A DNA stretch of 64,000 bases, taken from positions 1 to 64,000 of the forward strand of contig JACGCK010000138.1 in assembly GCA_014925825.1 (NCBI GenBank), written 5' to 3'. The position numbers were made by a program, and so were the translations under genes. Source of the DNA: Pholiota molesta (taxonomy: Eukaryota; Basidiomycota; Agaricomycetes; Agaricales; Strophariaceae). The notes under the pieces were generated by a model. The model saw only the letters and a program-made list of their open reading frames with translations. It was not told where the DNA came from and did no database searches. This document shows, piece by piece, positions 34,101 through 44,538 of this stretch. The stretch's first letter is position 1. Each line of letters begins with the position of its first letter.

Positions 34101-35696
34101 TAACATAGAAGAAAGCGGACAGCGAACGAACGACAGCGAACAATCCAGTTTGGTTTATTTCCAAAAAGCGAACAAAAAGTAAAAAGTGCAAGCTGCAAAG
34201 TGCATATATGCGCGGAATGACTTGGTTGAAAAGCGCGAGAAAGAAATGAAATAAGACCATCATAGATAAAATGAAATGACGATGCAAGATAAGATAAAAA
34301 AGAACGAATGTGCAGAGCACACCAAGAAACTGGAAACCTCCACAAAAGCTCCAAGATAAAAGACCACAAAAACCAGTTGCTCACCTTAAACACTCCAGCA
34401 AGCGTCAACACCAATCCACTCCCTACGCCCACCAAAAACACCGCAGCCACATTCAACAAGAACGCCACGCTGGCATTGGTCACTAGGACCCCAACTCCAA
34501 GGTTCTGCAATTCATAAAATGGGGCTAGCCCTTCCGTGAAGGGCAAAACTAGGAGATTGATGGCCGCACAGACGGGGGCGTAGTAGTGCAGCGAGACTAG
34601 GGGGTCCATTTTGAGGTTGTGTAGCAGGATTTGAATCATTACTAGACGGGAAGCTTCGAACTAGGGGAAGAAGGGAAAGTCAGTATGTAGAGTAGAGGTC
34701 AGGTATGCGGGGGTTGGGGTGCGTAACGGCGAATAAACAGGCGGATAGACGCGTCAATCAAGTTTGCGTTAGCTGATTATGAATAGCATGGCGCGTGTCA
34801 CATCACGCCAGTACCGATGATTCTAGCTCGTGTGACGCGAAGCTCGCATTATAGACGCGTCGTCGCCGTCTGCCAACCCCAATCCAGTGCCACCGATATG
34901 GAGCTAGAGAGGAAGAGACTCACCCCAACAGCCGCAGCTTGCGTGAGGAACCCAAAGAGGTTAAAGTGCAGCTCGCCGTGCGATGCTAGCGCGACGCCGG
35001 TCGAAATCATGAGCACAATGACTCCGAGCTTTTTGCTTGGGTCCTGTATGCGCGACACCCATGAGATGAGCAGAATCGCTACGGGCGTGAAGGCCTATAC
35101 GGAAGAAGATACCAGAACGGTTAGATCTGCGTTACCAAGCACCCACCACCGCCGCACGATGGCCGATGATATTTATCATATATCACCCGCGGCACGCAAC
35201 GGAACGGGGTAAGATAGCCGCAACGACGCACCTTGAGCATCTGGATGTATGATACGCTGAGATAGAGGTACGCGGTGTTGCTGAGGATAAGGCTGCCGGA
35301 AAAGAGGAGCCCGATAGGTAGAATCGACCGCACGAACATCTCCTTCGTCATATGCACATCCTTTACGCCATCCAGCAAATGTGTCGTTCGCTGAAGAACG
35401 CGTGTGCCGAGGGCGGCGAAGCCAAGGTGCCAGGTCACGAGAAAGACGGGGTACTTGAAGTTGCGGGTGTTGTAGAGGTAGTTGTTGTAGATGATGACGG
35501 ACGAACTGAGGACGATCCAGATGGGAATGATGACGGTGGACGAGAGGCCATACTTGGCGGCGGTGGAGGGCGCCTTGGGTGGCTGGGCGTTGACGGGTGA
35601 CGGGAGGTCCATTGCGGAGGGGCCCGAGGGGATCTTGACCTGCAGCATATCCTCGTCGTCGTCGCGCTTCTCCTGCTCATGGTACGAGGACGACAT
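31132..35696 (-). CDS. Triose-phosphate-transporter-type nucleotide-sugar/phosphometabolite transporter with very long introns
   Basis: Exons 35696-35232, 35094-34924, 34660-34385, 31892-31826 and 31187-31132 join phase-perfectly to 344 aa, a usual TPT (drug/metabolite transporter superfamily) length. A hydrophilic cytosolic N-terminus (about 50 aa) precedes roughly ten membrane spans, beginning at STVIIPIWIVLSSSVIIYNN. Family landmarks: FKYPVFLVTWH, SYIQMLKAFTPV, ISTGVALASHGE, FEASRLVMIQILL, GNQVTPMQVFGYSVALGGLILYK. The substrate cannot be read from sequence; Golgi/ER location is typical of the family. Introns are 137, 263, 2492 and 638 bp, against about 50-90 bp elsewhere in the window. The exon 3/4 junction must be contiguous in the protein (AGVFK|DILLITGS), so the 2.5-kb intron is not a missed exon. 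Divergent from LSM8 across 157 bp. Confidence 0.88.
31893..34384 (-). other. 2.5-kb intron, pyrimidine-rich on the sense strand
   Basis: Runs from a GTGAGC donor at 34384 to a CTACAG acceptor at 31893. The sense (minus) strand is rich in C/T tracts, seen as AAGAAA/AAAAGAAG runs on the plus strand (32575-32690). No transposon ends, no protein frame with a signature and no tRNA were recognised inside. Either a nested non-coding RNA or gradual expansion is possible. Confidence 0.6.
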
Positions 35697-35853
35697 GGGT
35701 GGCGGTGTGGGCGGGGTGGTGGAGGGAAGGAAAGGAGTGGGCGGCGTTCTGGAGACAAGAGGGATGACAGAATACTCAGTTATTTAATTTACCAGCACGT
35801 GCATGCACGGACCCGAGCCCGTCGCCTCCAGACGCCGCCTCCGCACTCCTCCC
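35697..35853. promoter_or_regulatory. Bidirectional promoter between the transporter and LSM8
   Basis: Only 157 bp separate the two divergent ATGs. A run CTCAGTTATTTAATTTACC near 35774-35793 is the only AT-rich block and could serve one or both directions. No consensus TATA box. Confidence 0.5.
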
Positions 35854-36273
35854 ATGTCCAGCCTGCAGGGCTACGTCGACCGCCGCGTCCTCCTTGTCCT
35901 CCAAGACGGACGCGCCATCGTGGTCAGTCTCCAGCCCTCCTGATCGCTCCGCTCACCCGCCCATGTCTTTTCCGTACAGGGCGTCCTCGCCGGCTTCGAC
36001 CAAAAATCCAACATCGTCCTCGCCGACTCCAAGGAGCGCGTCTACAGCAGCGATGAGGGCGTCGAGGAGGTCCCTCTCGGCCTCTACCTCGTCAAAGGAG
36101 AGATGATGTGCGTCCCCCCACCAGCCGCGCGTCCGTCCATCCGTATTGCTACTGATTCTCGTCGTTTTTCTCTTCACAGATGCCTTGTCGGAGAGCTCGA
36201 CGAAGAGATCGACAAATCGGTCGACCTCGCGAGCATTCGCGCCGAACCGATCCCCCCAATCCGCTACGGATGA
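35854..36273 (+). CDS. LSM8: U6 snRNA-associated Sm-like protein Lsm8
   Basis: Exons 35854-35922, 35980-36107 and 36180-36273 (introns 57 and 72 bp) give 96 aa, the same length as human LSM8. The Sm1 motif is visible in DGRAIVGVLAGFDQKSNIVL and Sm2 in GLYLVKGEMICLVGELDEE; the Lsm8-specific tail is DLASIRAEPIPPI. Lsm8 caps the nuclear Lsm2-8 ring that binds the U6 snRNA 3' oligo(U) and takes part in spliceosome assembly. The first intron has an uncommon GTCAGT donor. A perfect 17-bp hairpin lies 86 bp after the stop. Confidence 0.95.
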
Positions 36274-36879
36274 TCGTCACTCAGCTTCATCGCGCCCACG
36301 AGATAGAACACGACCTAGACACGCCCATATTTCTTTCATTTTCGCTGCTCGCATCCTGCGGATGAAGGCGAGGAGCATTCCTCCTCGCCTTCATCCGTCT
36401 TCCGCCTCTCCCCGTTCTATATCTTCTATCTTTGTTCATGGGACGCCGCGTTGGGCGCGCTGAAATTTCTATCTCCGACTCGACCTCTATTCATCCTTCC
36501 GACCGGGAAGGCACCACCTCCACACCCAACGCAATAAAAACGTGTCGCCCGCTGACATCCGAGCTCCCTGGAAGGAACGGGATCGTAAGGGATGATATTT
36601 TGGTTCAAATCAGGCGCTCTGATTATACACAATTCGATATCGATGTATGTATGCGAGCTCGCGAAAATGTCAACTGTGCCTTCCTTCATCTAGTTCTCCC
36701 TCTAATTTCTGGCTCGCCGCACCATTCACCATATGCTGACTCTGAAGGTCATGTATGTTGCAACTTTATGCAGCTTTTCTTTGATGGTTATATGGCCCAT
36801 TCAAAATTCCTAACCCTAATCGTACACCTTGAAAACAAGACAAAAAAAATCGACAAAAAATCAGACACTTGAACACTCC
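36274..36879. other. 3' region between LSM8 and the convergent small gene
   Basis: Contains the LSM8 3' flank with its hairpin and the 3' flank of the minus-strand gene ending at 36880. No gene seen. Confidence 0.5.
36359..36397 (+). terminator. Perfect 17-bp hairpin in the LSM8 3' flank
   Basis: The 17 bases at 36359-36375 (CGGATGAAGGCGAGGAG) are exactly complementary to 36381-36397 around a CATTC loop. It lies in the presumed 3' UTR or just past the LSM8 cleavage site. Fungal RNA polymerase II termination does not need a hairpin, so a role in 3' processing, RNA stability or a small-RNA precursor is equally possible. Confidence 0.55.
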
Positions 36880-37323
36880 TTAGGGCCTTTCATCCATCGG
36901 CATCGCAACGCTCTGCCCCATCTGTTCTGGCTTTCCCCTCTCCGGCGCTCTCTCCTTCTCACCACCCCCCGCCCCCGCCTCCCCCATCCCGCCCATCTTA
37001 TCCCCCTCCTCGCACGGCTCACCCCCAAAATAACCTACCAGAAGCGAAAAAAAGAAATACCATCAGCTATCCACCAGACCACGACCCCATCAAACCACGA
37101 CGCACGCACCTTTCCGCTGCTCGCCGTCCAGCACATACCCCGCATCCACGTCCCCCTCCACGCTCGCCATGCCCATCGGGCGCGCGGACCCCGTCGCCTC
37201 GAGCGGCGGCGAGTTCGTCCCGAACTGCTTGCGCGCGTCGCACGCCGCCCGCTCCGCCGCCTGCTGCGCGCGCTGCTGCTGGAACTGCTGCTGGTGCAGC
37301 GGGTTGTGCGTCGAGCCCGACAT
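36880..37323 (-). CDS. Hypothetical small hydrophilic protein (122 aa)
   Basis: Exon 1 37323-37110, a 75 bp intron (37109-37035, GTGCGT donor, GGTAG acceptor) and exon 2 37034-36880. The N-terminus is Gln/Ala-rich with a likely short coiled coil (HQQQFQQQRAQQAAERAA), followed by PMGMASVEGDVDAGYVLDGEQRKGYFGGEPCEEG and a Gly/Glu-rich low-complexity tail ending MPMDERP. No signal peptide, no known domain. Both halves keep one frame over the splice and the start ATG has a clean leader, so I consider it a real gene; the function is unknown. Confidence 0.6.
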
Positions 37324-37554
37324 GAGCGCTACCAGTAATTGCTGAATTGTGTTTGTGGGTTGTCGGTGGGGGTGGGTTATTGGCTAAGGGAGATTGCGGT
37401 GGTGTGGTCTAGAGTGGTGGGTGCTTTGTGGAGGCTAGGATGGGGTGTGGAGGTATTTTATATTGGCTTGTACCCTATCTGACTATGACCAGCCCAGGCG
37501 GAGATGACATCAAGTACCCTTCGAAGGAGTCAGTGGGTGTACGGCCCGTACTGG
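37324..37554. other. Upstream region of the 122-aa gene
   Basis: G-rich on the plus strand just upstream of the ATG. No gene. The DM9-flank repeat begins immediately to the right. Confidence 0.4.
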
Positions 37555-38100
37555 TGACATCATCCGGAGGTCAATCGATCACAGCGCCAAAGGCTATATA
37601 GTATAAATGGCAACGCTGGCTAATATCTACTATGTTGGAGGATCGACAACATATCATCCTGATAGTAGCTAACAGCAGAGCTGAAGGATGCAATTACTAT
37701 TTGAAGAATTTGTTTACGGCGCCGAATTTTTCATGCGCTAAACCAATTCGACTCCGAGGTTTCAATCAGGATTCAATAGCCCAACAAAGCACGACCACGA
37801 TTGCAGCGGCTCTTTGCGCAACGCTATCCCCTATCGAACATTTTCGATGACACGATGCTCGCAACGACCTCCAAAAAGAAGTATATACGTATGTGGTAAA
37901 AAGTGAAAGACCGCATCAAGAACTATCGCGATTCCCATTGATAATGATAGTCGCGAACAGGAATGTCGGCATAAGTATACTACGTAAGAAAAACCTCAAA
38001 TCTTTATCTATGTGGTGGGAAGCCGTCGTATCTATGAAGTACATAGCTCAGGAAGAGTGTGGGAGGCCTCCATCGTCTCGGCAAGATGCGATGTGAGGCA
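37555..38100 (+). repeat. Left part of the DM9-gene flank repeat, interrupted by a LINE
   Basis: Similar along its whole length to 43200-43775, the spacer directly after DM9 gene 1 (shared blocks GCCAAAGGCTA, GATAGTAGCTAA, GATGCTCGCAAC, GGGAGGCCTCCATC). Its continuation, matching 43785-44200, is found at 41009-41340. The unit has therefore been split by the insertion at 38101-41008. This region was presumably once the 3' flank of another DM9 gene copy now lost. Confidence 0.75.
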
Positions 38101-38722
38101 ATGATCACCAGATAGTGATAGTGATAGTGATAGATTATACACAGCACTGGCCCCTCCTGGGCCGCCGTGTCCCGAAGGTTATCCCGATACATGCCAGCTA
38201 CGTATCTTCGCCTCCGGACCCAGAACACATTGATCATACAGAAATGTCCCTCCAGCTCTTCGCCTAGACGTCCATATGACCCCCATGTCCAAGGTAAATT
38301 AAGAAACCATCCCCACACCACCTGTACTACTTCTTGGCAGATTGACCAGCCAATCCAGAGGCATAGCCGGGACCAATATTGGTGTGTCATCAAAGATATG
38401 GAGGATTTCATGAGTAAAATTTCGGAGTGAGCCTGTAATTTCTCTATTGTTAATGAGCTCGGTATGTCTCAATCCCTCCAGTGCTATTGGATGACAAGAT
38501 AGAATTAACCTCATCAAAGACTTCCTGTGATCTGCATTTAATATTTTCAGGTAATGTCTCAAGAGGAGGGTAATCTGTTTGGGTCCTTTGCCTTCTGGAC
38601 AGTATTCCAATCTGCTGTGAAGTAAATACAGTTTCGAAGTACATTCTAGCTCTTGTTCAAGTTGTTCATTCATTGCTTCCCTAATAGTTATAGTCGTTAT
38701 CAAGGTGATGACAATGACAGAC

Positions 38723-39837
38723 TTAGAGTCCGTTCGGCAATACGAACAGGTGTTCATATCACGAACACATTTCCATAAATAGTATCTCGCGGCATCCAGT
38801 CACATTCTGGTCACATGGTGACATAGTGTTACCATACCTGTAACATCAATTAGATTATAATGTAACCGCCTTCTTTGACACTCACTGTGCCTACATTTCA
38901 TGCCGCCGTAGCACTACATACTCAAGACATATTGCTTTGTAGTCCTCTCAATCAGTACTACTGACTCAGGGCATCTCCGATTCTCCCTGAGTGTCCTTAT
39001 CTAGAATGCTTTCATAAAACCATATTTATCACCAATTTATCACGCATGAATAAAATTGAAACAAAGAATCATGTATTGGCAATGTGATAGCTACAGACGG
39101 TCTATGGGCCCTGGGGGAAAGCAAGAAAGCATGGGTACCTCGAGATACTCGAGAATTACCTGTAACTACGCCCACGCATACCATCCATGCCCACGAAACT
39201 TGCACGAACCTGTGGATTGATGGGTACTCTGTGGGTGTGCAGCCCATCTGCCATGTTGCGTCTTCGGGGCACAGAACACTGCCAGTGCGGTTTTCCTCGT
39301 ACATGTGAGACAGTCATCTGGTTCTGTGGGTGTCTGTCAAGGGTGGTGCATGGGTGGCGGGGGCCGCGGGAGCTCACGAAGTCAGTTCCCCAACGCACCG
39401 ACAAGCCTCACTCCCGCGAACGGTCGGCAGGCAAGGATCAGCACCGTCGTTGTTCGTGCCGTGAGCGCCATCGTCGACTCGTCGTTCCTGCGCAGCATCC
39501 GTCGTGCGCGGTCCATCGTCGTGCGCCATTTTCCATCGTCAGTAATGCGCTAAGGCTCGTCGTTCCTGCGCATCATCCGTCGCGCATTGTCCATCGTCGT
39601 GTGCCATTTTCCGTCCATAGTAGTGCATTGAGGACAGCGGTGGTTCATCGTCGTCGGCCGTCATTCAATGCGTTGTGGGCCGAGAGCGAGGGGAGGGGAG
39701 AGATTGCTTTTTGAGCAAGACGCGCTGGCGCGCATCACCATCTTGTCACGCTCTGGCACGGCAAACGGTCCGGGTTTCCATTTATGGAAATGTGTTCGTG
39801 ATATGAACACCTGTTCGTATTGCCGAACGGACTCTTA
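38723..39837. mobile_element. PIF/Harbinger-like MITE nested in the LINE
   Basis: Perfect terminal inverted repeats of about 54 bp (38726-38779 and 39781-39834), starting GAGTCCGTTCGGCAATACG, enclose 1109 bp. The element is flanked by TTA on both sides (38723-38725, 39835-39837), the 3-bp target duplication of PIF/Harbinger elements. The LINE reading frame is continuous across the element if one TTA is counted, confirming it as a later insertion. No transposase. It contains a 78-bp direct repeat (39481 and 39559). Confidence 0.88.
39481..39636. repeat. 78-bp direct repeat inside the MITE
   Basis: Two adjacent 78-bp units begin at 39481 and 39559, both containing GTCGTTCCTGCGCA, TCCATCGTCGTG and GCCATTTTCC in order, with about ten differences. 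Confidence 0.7.
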
Positions 39838-41008
39838 ATTTCTGAAAGGTCTGGGAAGTCAATGCCAAGCTCCATGCTTTCTATGACCTTAAATGTATGT
39901 CTGTGATCCAAGATTGGTGGCCATTTCTGTCAAGATATATGGAGTCTCGGAGTGCTTTATGAGCTAGATATTCTGCTGGTAATTCCACGAGATACTTCAA
40001 GTTGCCAGCAGCCTTCGAAACTTTAGTGGTGTAAGTCTGGTCTCAGTAAAGAGCACAACAATTGCGGAATTTTTTGGTAAGCCTAGTAGACGACATATAA
40101 ACCCGTGCTGTATTTCTTGCAGTGGGGCAAGATTGCTCTTGTTGATATCCGGGCTTATTTCTGCTCCATGGGTAAGGTGCAAGTCGAGCAGGGCCGTGTA
40201 CAGCGCTATACCTTCTTCTGGTGGAAGTAACCCAATGCTTGATTCCATCCCGAAGATTAGACTGGCAATCTGTCATACTTTGCTGGCTTTATGTATATTC
40301 ATGATGGGTTTTAAATTAAATTAAATATATTCCATGTAACCCCAACACAGGTATGTAAATCATCGAGCATGGTGACCTCGGGCAACTTGGTGGGATTGTC
40401 TGACATAGCAATAACTCATGCAAAAGAGACCCTGAGACTCGAAGCGTAGTGGTGAGGCACAGAGGGGGAGCAACATTCGTCTCAGACTGCTCGTCGTGAC
40501 TCATCGTTAAAGGTGTGCGCATCGTCCCCAAAACATTCGCGGGATCCACTCGATTGCTCCACTCGCATCTTCCCAACATCGGAAGAGCTATTTACGAGGG
40601 CCCAGATGCTGCCGATTGCGCCCGATGAGCTGTGATGAGTGCGATAAGGCCTGAGAGGAGGTGGGGTGTGCACGAGTGACTCACAGACTTTCCCCACCAT
40701 TTTGCAGGATGTGTGTCTTCACCATCCAGTATAACAGTAGGGTAGAGAGTACAGATACACTATCCCAAGGTTCAAGGGGTACGCAAGGGCACATAGGATG
40801 GTGGTAGGAAGAGGAAGGCGATGGGCTGGCGCCATCTTACATCCACCCCTCCTTTTTTCACGTAGTTTTTGCCTCCCACGCAGTCAAAAACCTCTGGCCT
40901 CTCGCTCTCTCGCACGGCTCTGTCTTAGTGGTAAAGAACAGTAGCGGAGGAGGGGTTGTGAGCGGGTTTGTGAGGATTTTTCAGAGTTTTGTGTTTTTGA
41001 TGATCACC

Positions 41009-41604
41009 GCAAGAATACCAGCATCTCTTAGACTCCCTGCGTCATTTTTCACATTATCACCGTTTGCTGTTATTACGCGATGCGCAGAAGAAGGAAACGA
41101 ATCATGATCATAGTCGCAGATCGTATATAGAAGGTCTCCGTGGGACGCGCCTGTTAAAATCTGGGCCAAGCACAATTTCTAATAATGACCATGTTCTGGT
41201 GCACGCATTGTCGGTGGTGCGCCCGGGGATGATGCGCACGTTAATTCTCATACAAGCAGCCTTGTCAGCGACGATAAAAAAGCAGGTAGTTAGTTTGTCT
41301 TTCACACAAAGGTCCAACCTTCGGAAGTGAGCACAGCATTAGCGCCCATAGGCGGTCAAAGCACAGCAATCCTGGGCGGAGCTAGGGCGCCATACACAGC
41401 TACTTGAGTCTCAGTAGTATGCGCAGGCCAGTGACCCGCTTTGACTGCGGACGGGACTTGCTCTCCGCCGTCCGGCGTGACCACCTGGCAATGATTTTAT
41501 AAAAACCCCGGAGTAGATTATATCAAAACAATCTCAAGCGCCAGCGATAACAGCTATCCTCCCTTTCTCAACAACACTCATACTCAATCTTTTGTTCATT
41601 GATC
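41009..41604. promoter_or_regulatory. Upstream region of DM9 gene 1
   Basis: Homologous to 43785-44538 upstream of DM9 gene 2, including CACCAGCATCTCTTAGA, GCAGAAGAAGGAA and GTTAATTCTCATACAAGCAGCCTTG. A TATA box TATAAAAA is at 41498-41505, 107 bp before the ATG. Confidence 0.65.
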
Positions 41605-43190
41605 ATGGGCCGTCGCAAAAGTGCTGGTTCGGGCTCGTCTTCCGATTCTGATTCATCACACAAGAAAGGTAAGAAGAAGAGAGAGGACAGACACCACCGC
41701 CATCGGCTTGAAGGTCACGACGATCGCAGCGCGTTCGCTGCGGCACATACCCCCACTTCCCAATTTCCACCCGACCCACACGCAGCGCATACCACATCTA
41801 GATTGTCTTCTCATACAGGCTATGGCGGTGAGCACGATCACGATCACCAGAACATCCACGGAGCAGGAGGTCGCAACGATCGCGGTGGCATCCTAAGCGC
41901 ATTCGCCGCGGCAGCTAGTTCCCGTTTTCCATCCGACCCACACACGACGCATGCCACATCTGGCTTTTCCCCTCGCACAGGCTTAGGCTACGGCGGTGAG
42001 TACGATCATCAGAACATCCGCGGCGCAGGAGGTCGCGGTTTCAGCGAACGCGGATCCGGTGGCATCATTGGCGCGATCGCCGCCGCAGTAACCTCTAGTT
42101 CTCGATTTACATCTAACCCACCCGCAACGAATACCACGTCTGGCTTCCCCTCTAGCACACGCTTTGGCGATGAGCGCGATTACCAGAACATCCACGGCGC
42201 AGGAGGTCGCGGCGATCGCGCCGGCATCATTAGCGCGTTCGCCTCAGCCGCAGCCCCCAGTTCCCGTTTTCCTTCCGACCCACACCCAGCGCATGCCACG
42301 TCTGGCTTCCCCGCTCGCACAAGCTTTGGCCCTGAGTACGATTACCAGAGCCGCTACGACGCAGGAGGTCGCAACGATCGCGGCGGCCTCACTAACGCGT
42401 TCCCCGCGGCAGTAGCCCCCAGTTCTCAATTTCCTTCCGAGCCACACAAAACGAATACCACATCTAGCTTCCCCCCTACCACAGGCCTTCGAAATGAGGA
42501 TTATGTACAGAACCACCACGGCGTAGGAGACGTCGGATCGCCACCGCCTTACCAACTTGAAGCACCTCCACCGCCAGCATCGGGCTTCAGGGTCCCTCTG
42601 GCCACTGATCAGCCCCTCCCCGCCAACATGAAGGACATCGGTCCGCCGCCTTTCCACGACGCGGATGGCTTTTCTCCGGTATACATCGGGTCTGCAATGA
42701 TGCAGGATTCTATCCAGCCATGCACGATTGGTCCTGATCTGCGCCCATATGGCTATCATGGACGATATGATCTGTTGCCATTCAGGCCTCATGAGATGGA
42801 GTGGGTGCCGACATCTCATGGTCGAATTCCTTATGGCCGAAGGCCTATTGACGGAGGCTACGAGGAGAAGGGTGCCAAGTTATATCATGCCGCTGCGCAC
42901 TTCGATGGGCTCAGAGTTCCTGGAATGGCAGGAGAACATCTGTAAGTCTTCCCCTTCCCATATCGAGATGAATGCAATAAAATACTAATTTATATGGCCC
43001 ATGTTTGCAGGGGAGGTGCTCGCATTTCTTTTGGAGGACGTAAATATGAAGTGTCCGATAATTATGAACTCTTGTAAGTCCAAATCTTTAATTTAATCAT
43101 TTCCTGCACCGAAGTTAAACGATGTGACCGTCTTTTAGATGTTGGACAATGGAGATGATGTATTTTATGAATAATCTTACGGAACTGTAG
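41605..43190 (+). CDS. DM9 (DUF3421) repeat protein 1 with a five-fold N-terminal repeat array
   Basis: Exons 41605-42941, 43011-43073 and 43139-43190 (introns 69 and 65 bp) give 483 aa. Residues 1-40 are basic and Ser-rich; about 41-309 is a low-complexity array of five units of 48-61 aa (FAAA...SSRFPSDPHTTHATSGF...DYQNIHGAGGRNDRGG). The rest is two DM9 units: YIGSAMMQDSIQPCTIGPDLRPYG...LLPFRPHEMEWVPTSHGRIPYGRRP and KLYHAAAHFDGLRVPGMAGEHLGGARISFGGR, closing YELLCW. DM9 domains bind mannose-type glycans in some animals. No signal peptide, so probably cytosolic. A stop directly after YELL is an alternative if the last intron is not used. Relative to gene 2, a 7-nt insertion after LCW shifts and lengthens the C-terminus by about a dozen residues. 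Confidence 0.82.
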
Positions 43191-44538
43191 GATCTACGAC
43201 ATCATACGGAGGCGATGGCACCAATCAATCACTGTGCCAAAGGCTACAAATGGCAATGCTGGCAAATTACTTATCGACTTTTCTGAAATTCAAAGGACAT
43301 ACATATGGCCCGATAGTAGCTAATATATATAGCTGCATGTACTCTTACCTGTTGAATGCCCTCGCCTTGCTTGTGCGACGTTGTATTTTTCGTGCACACT
43401 TGGCTTCCGCAGATGGCACGCCAAACCAATTGAGGATTCAATATTTCACCAAAGCACGACTTGATCCAAGGCTACGGCGGCTCTTTGAGAAACAAAAGGT
43501 AAATACGTTTACGCAATGCTATCATACGCTATCCCTCATCGAACAGTTTTGACGACGCGATGCTCGCAACAATCTCCAAATACATATGTGGTTAAAGTAA
43601 AATACTGCATCACTAACCATTGATACTTATAGTCGTGAACACGAATGTCGGCATATACATAGCATAGCGTAAGGACGTACGTACGTAAAACTATTTTTCG
43701 GAAAACTCCAATTCCTAGTGGGAAGTCGTCGTATCTATGATGCTAAAGAAAAAGTGCGGGAGGCCTCCATCATCGTCTCTGACAGATCAGCGCAAGAACA
43801 CCAGCATCTCTTAGATTCCCCACATCATTTCTCACATTAACACCTTTTGCTGTTTTGTATGTGATGTGCAGAAGAAGGAAGCACATTACAGATCATAGTA
43901 TGTAGAAGCCCCCGTGGGACTCGCGTGTTGAAATCCGGGCCAAACGCAATGCCACAAATTAATAACTGGTGCGCGCATTGCCGGTGGTGCTAACGGAATG
44001 ATGCGTACGTTAATTCTCATACAAGCAGCCTTGACAATGAAAAAGCAGGTAGCTAGTTTGTCTTGCACAAAAGTCTGGCTATGCTCTCCACATGAATTGT
44101 CAACATGGAGAGTAATGAGTATTTATGAAAACATGTTGGGTATCTTTGAACGCTCCATGTTCGAACTCCGGAAGTGAGCACCGCATTAGCGCCCATGTGT
44201 GCGATGCTATATTGCAAGTTACTAACCTTTTTTTCGCTTGTGCTGTCACCAAGATAAATTGTGAATCGCGATGGCCCTAGAAAGCTTCAGAACTTTTTTC
44301 AGAGGTTGCGCAGCTCTATGGCGGACCGCGGTCAAGCGCAGCAGTGTATGGGCCGAAATGGGGCGCCATACACAGCTATGCGCAGGCCAGTGACCAGCTC
44401 GGACGAGACTTGCGCTCTCTCCGGCAACGATTTTCTATAAAACCCTAGATGTACCGCAGAACAAACTATAGCGCCTGATAACATTGACAGCTATTACCCT
44501 TTCTTAACAACATCTTACTCAATCTCTATTCACTGGTC
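43191..44538. other. Spacer between the two DM9 genes (intact flank repeat and promoter of gene 2)
   Basis: Paralogous to 37555-38100 plus 41009-41604 and shows the site without the LINE. A TATA box TATAAAA at 44436-44442 lies 103 bp before the DM9 gene 2 start. No gene within; a 100-codon plus frame at 43250-43552 is not shared with the paralogous copy. Confidence 0.6.

Larger units (their letters stand above)
38101..41008 (-). mobile_element. 5'-to-3' deleted non-LTR retrotransposon (LINE) with 9-bp target duplication
   Basis: The insertion is bounded by the direct repeat ATGATCACC (38101-38109 and 41000-41008). The uninterrupted paralogous site near 43780 shows where it went in. Minus-strand frames at 40248-39838 and 38722-38330 encode the C-terminal part of a reverse-transcriptase polyprotein of the kind found in basidiomycete LINEs (LQEIQHGFICRLLGLPKNS, then LFTETRLTPLKFRRLL). 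The 3' end (38110-38133) is a short (ATCACT)n tail, typical of LINE insertion. The 5' end near 40990 is followed by leader-like sequence, but most of the coding region is missing, so it is dead. It carries a MITE at 38726-39834. Confidence 0.75.

Noticed and set aside
31437..34639. Several 100-224 codon minus-strand frames inside and around the transporter introns as separate genes
   Set aside because: The coding-like parts are exons 3 and 4 of the transporter; the remainder is pyrimidine-rich intron without start or motif.
38299..40248. The minus-strand frames at 38299-38757 and 39997-40248 as host genes
   Set aside because: Together they match the C-terminal part of a LINE polyprotein, split by the MITE and lying within target-site duplications.
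44150..44180. GTTCGAACTCCGG, resembling a tRNA T-loop
   Set aside because: No acceptor or anticodon stems around it, and the paralogous flank at about 41315 has lost the pattern.
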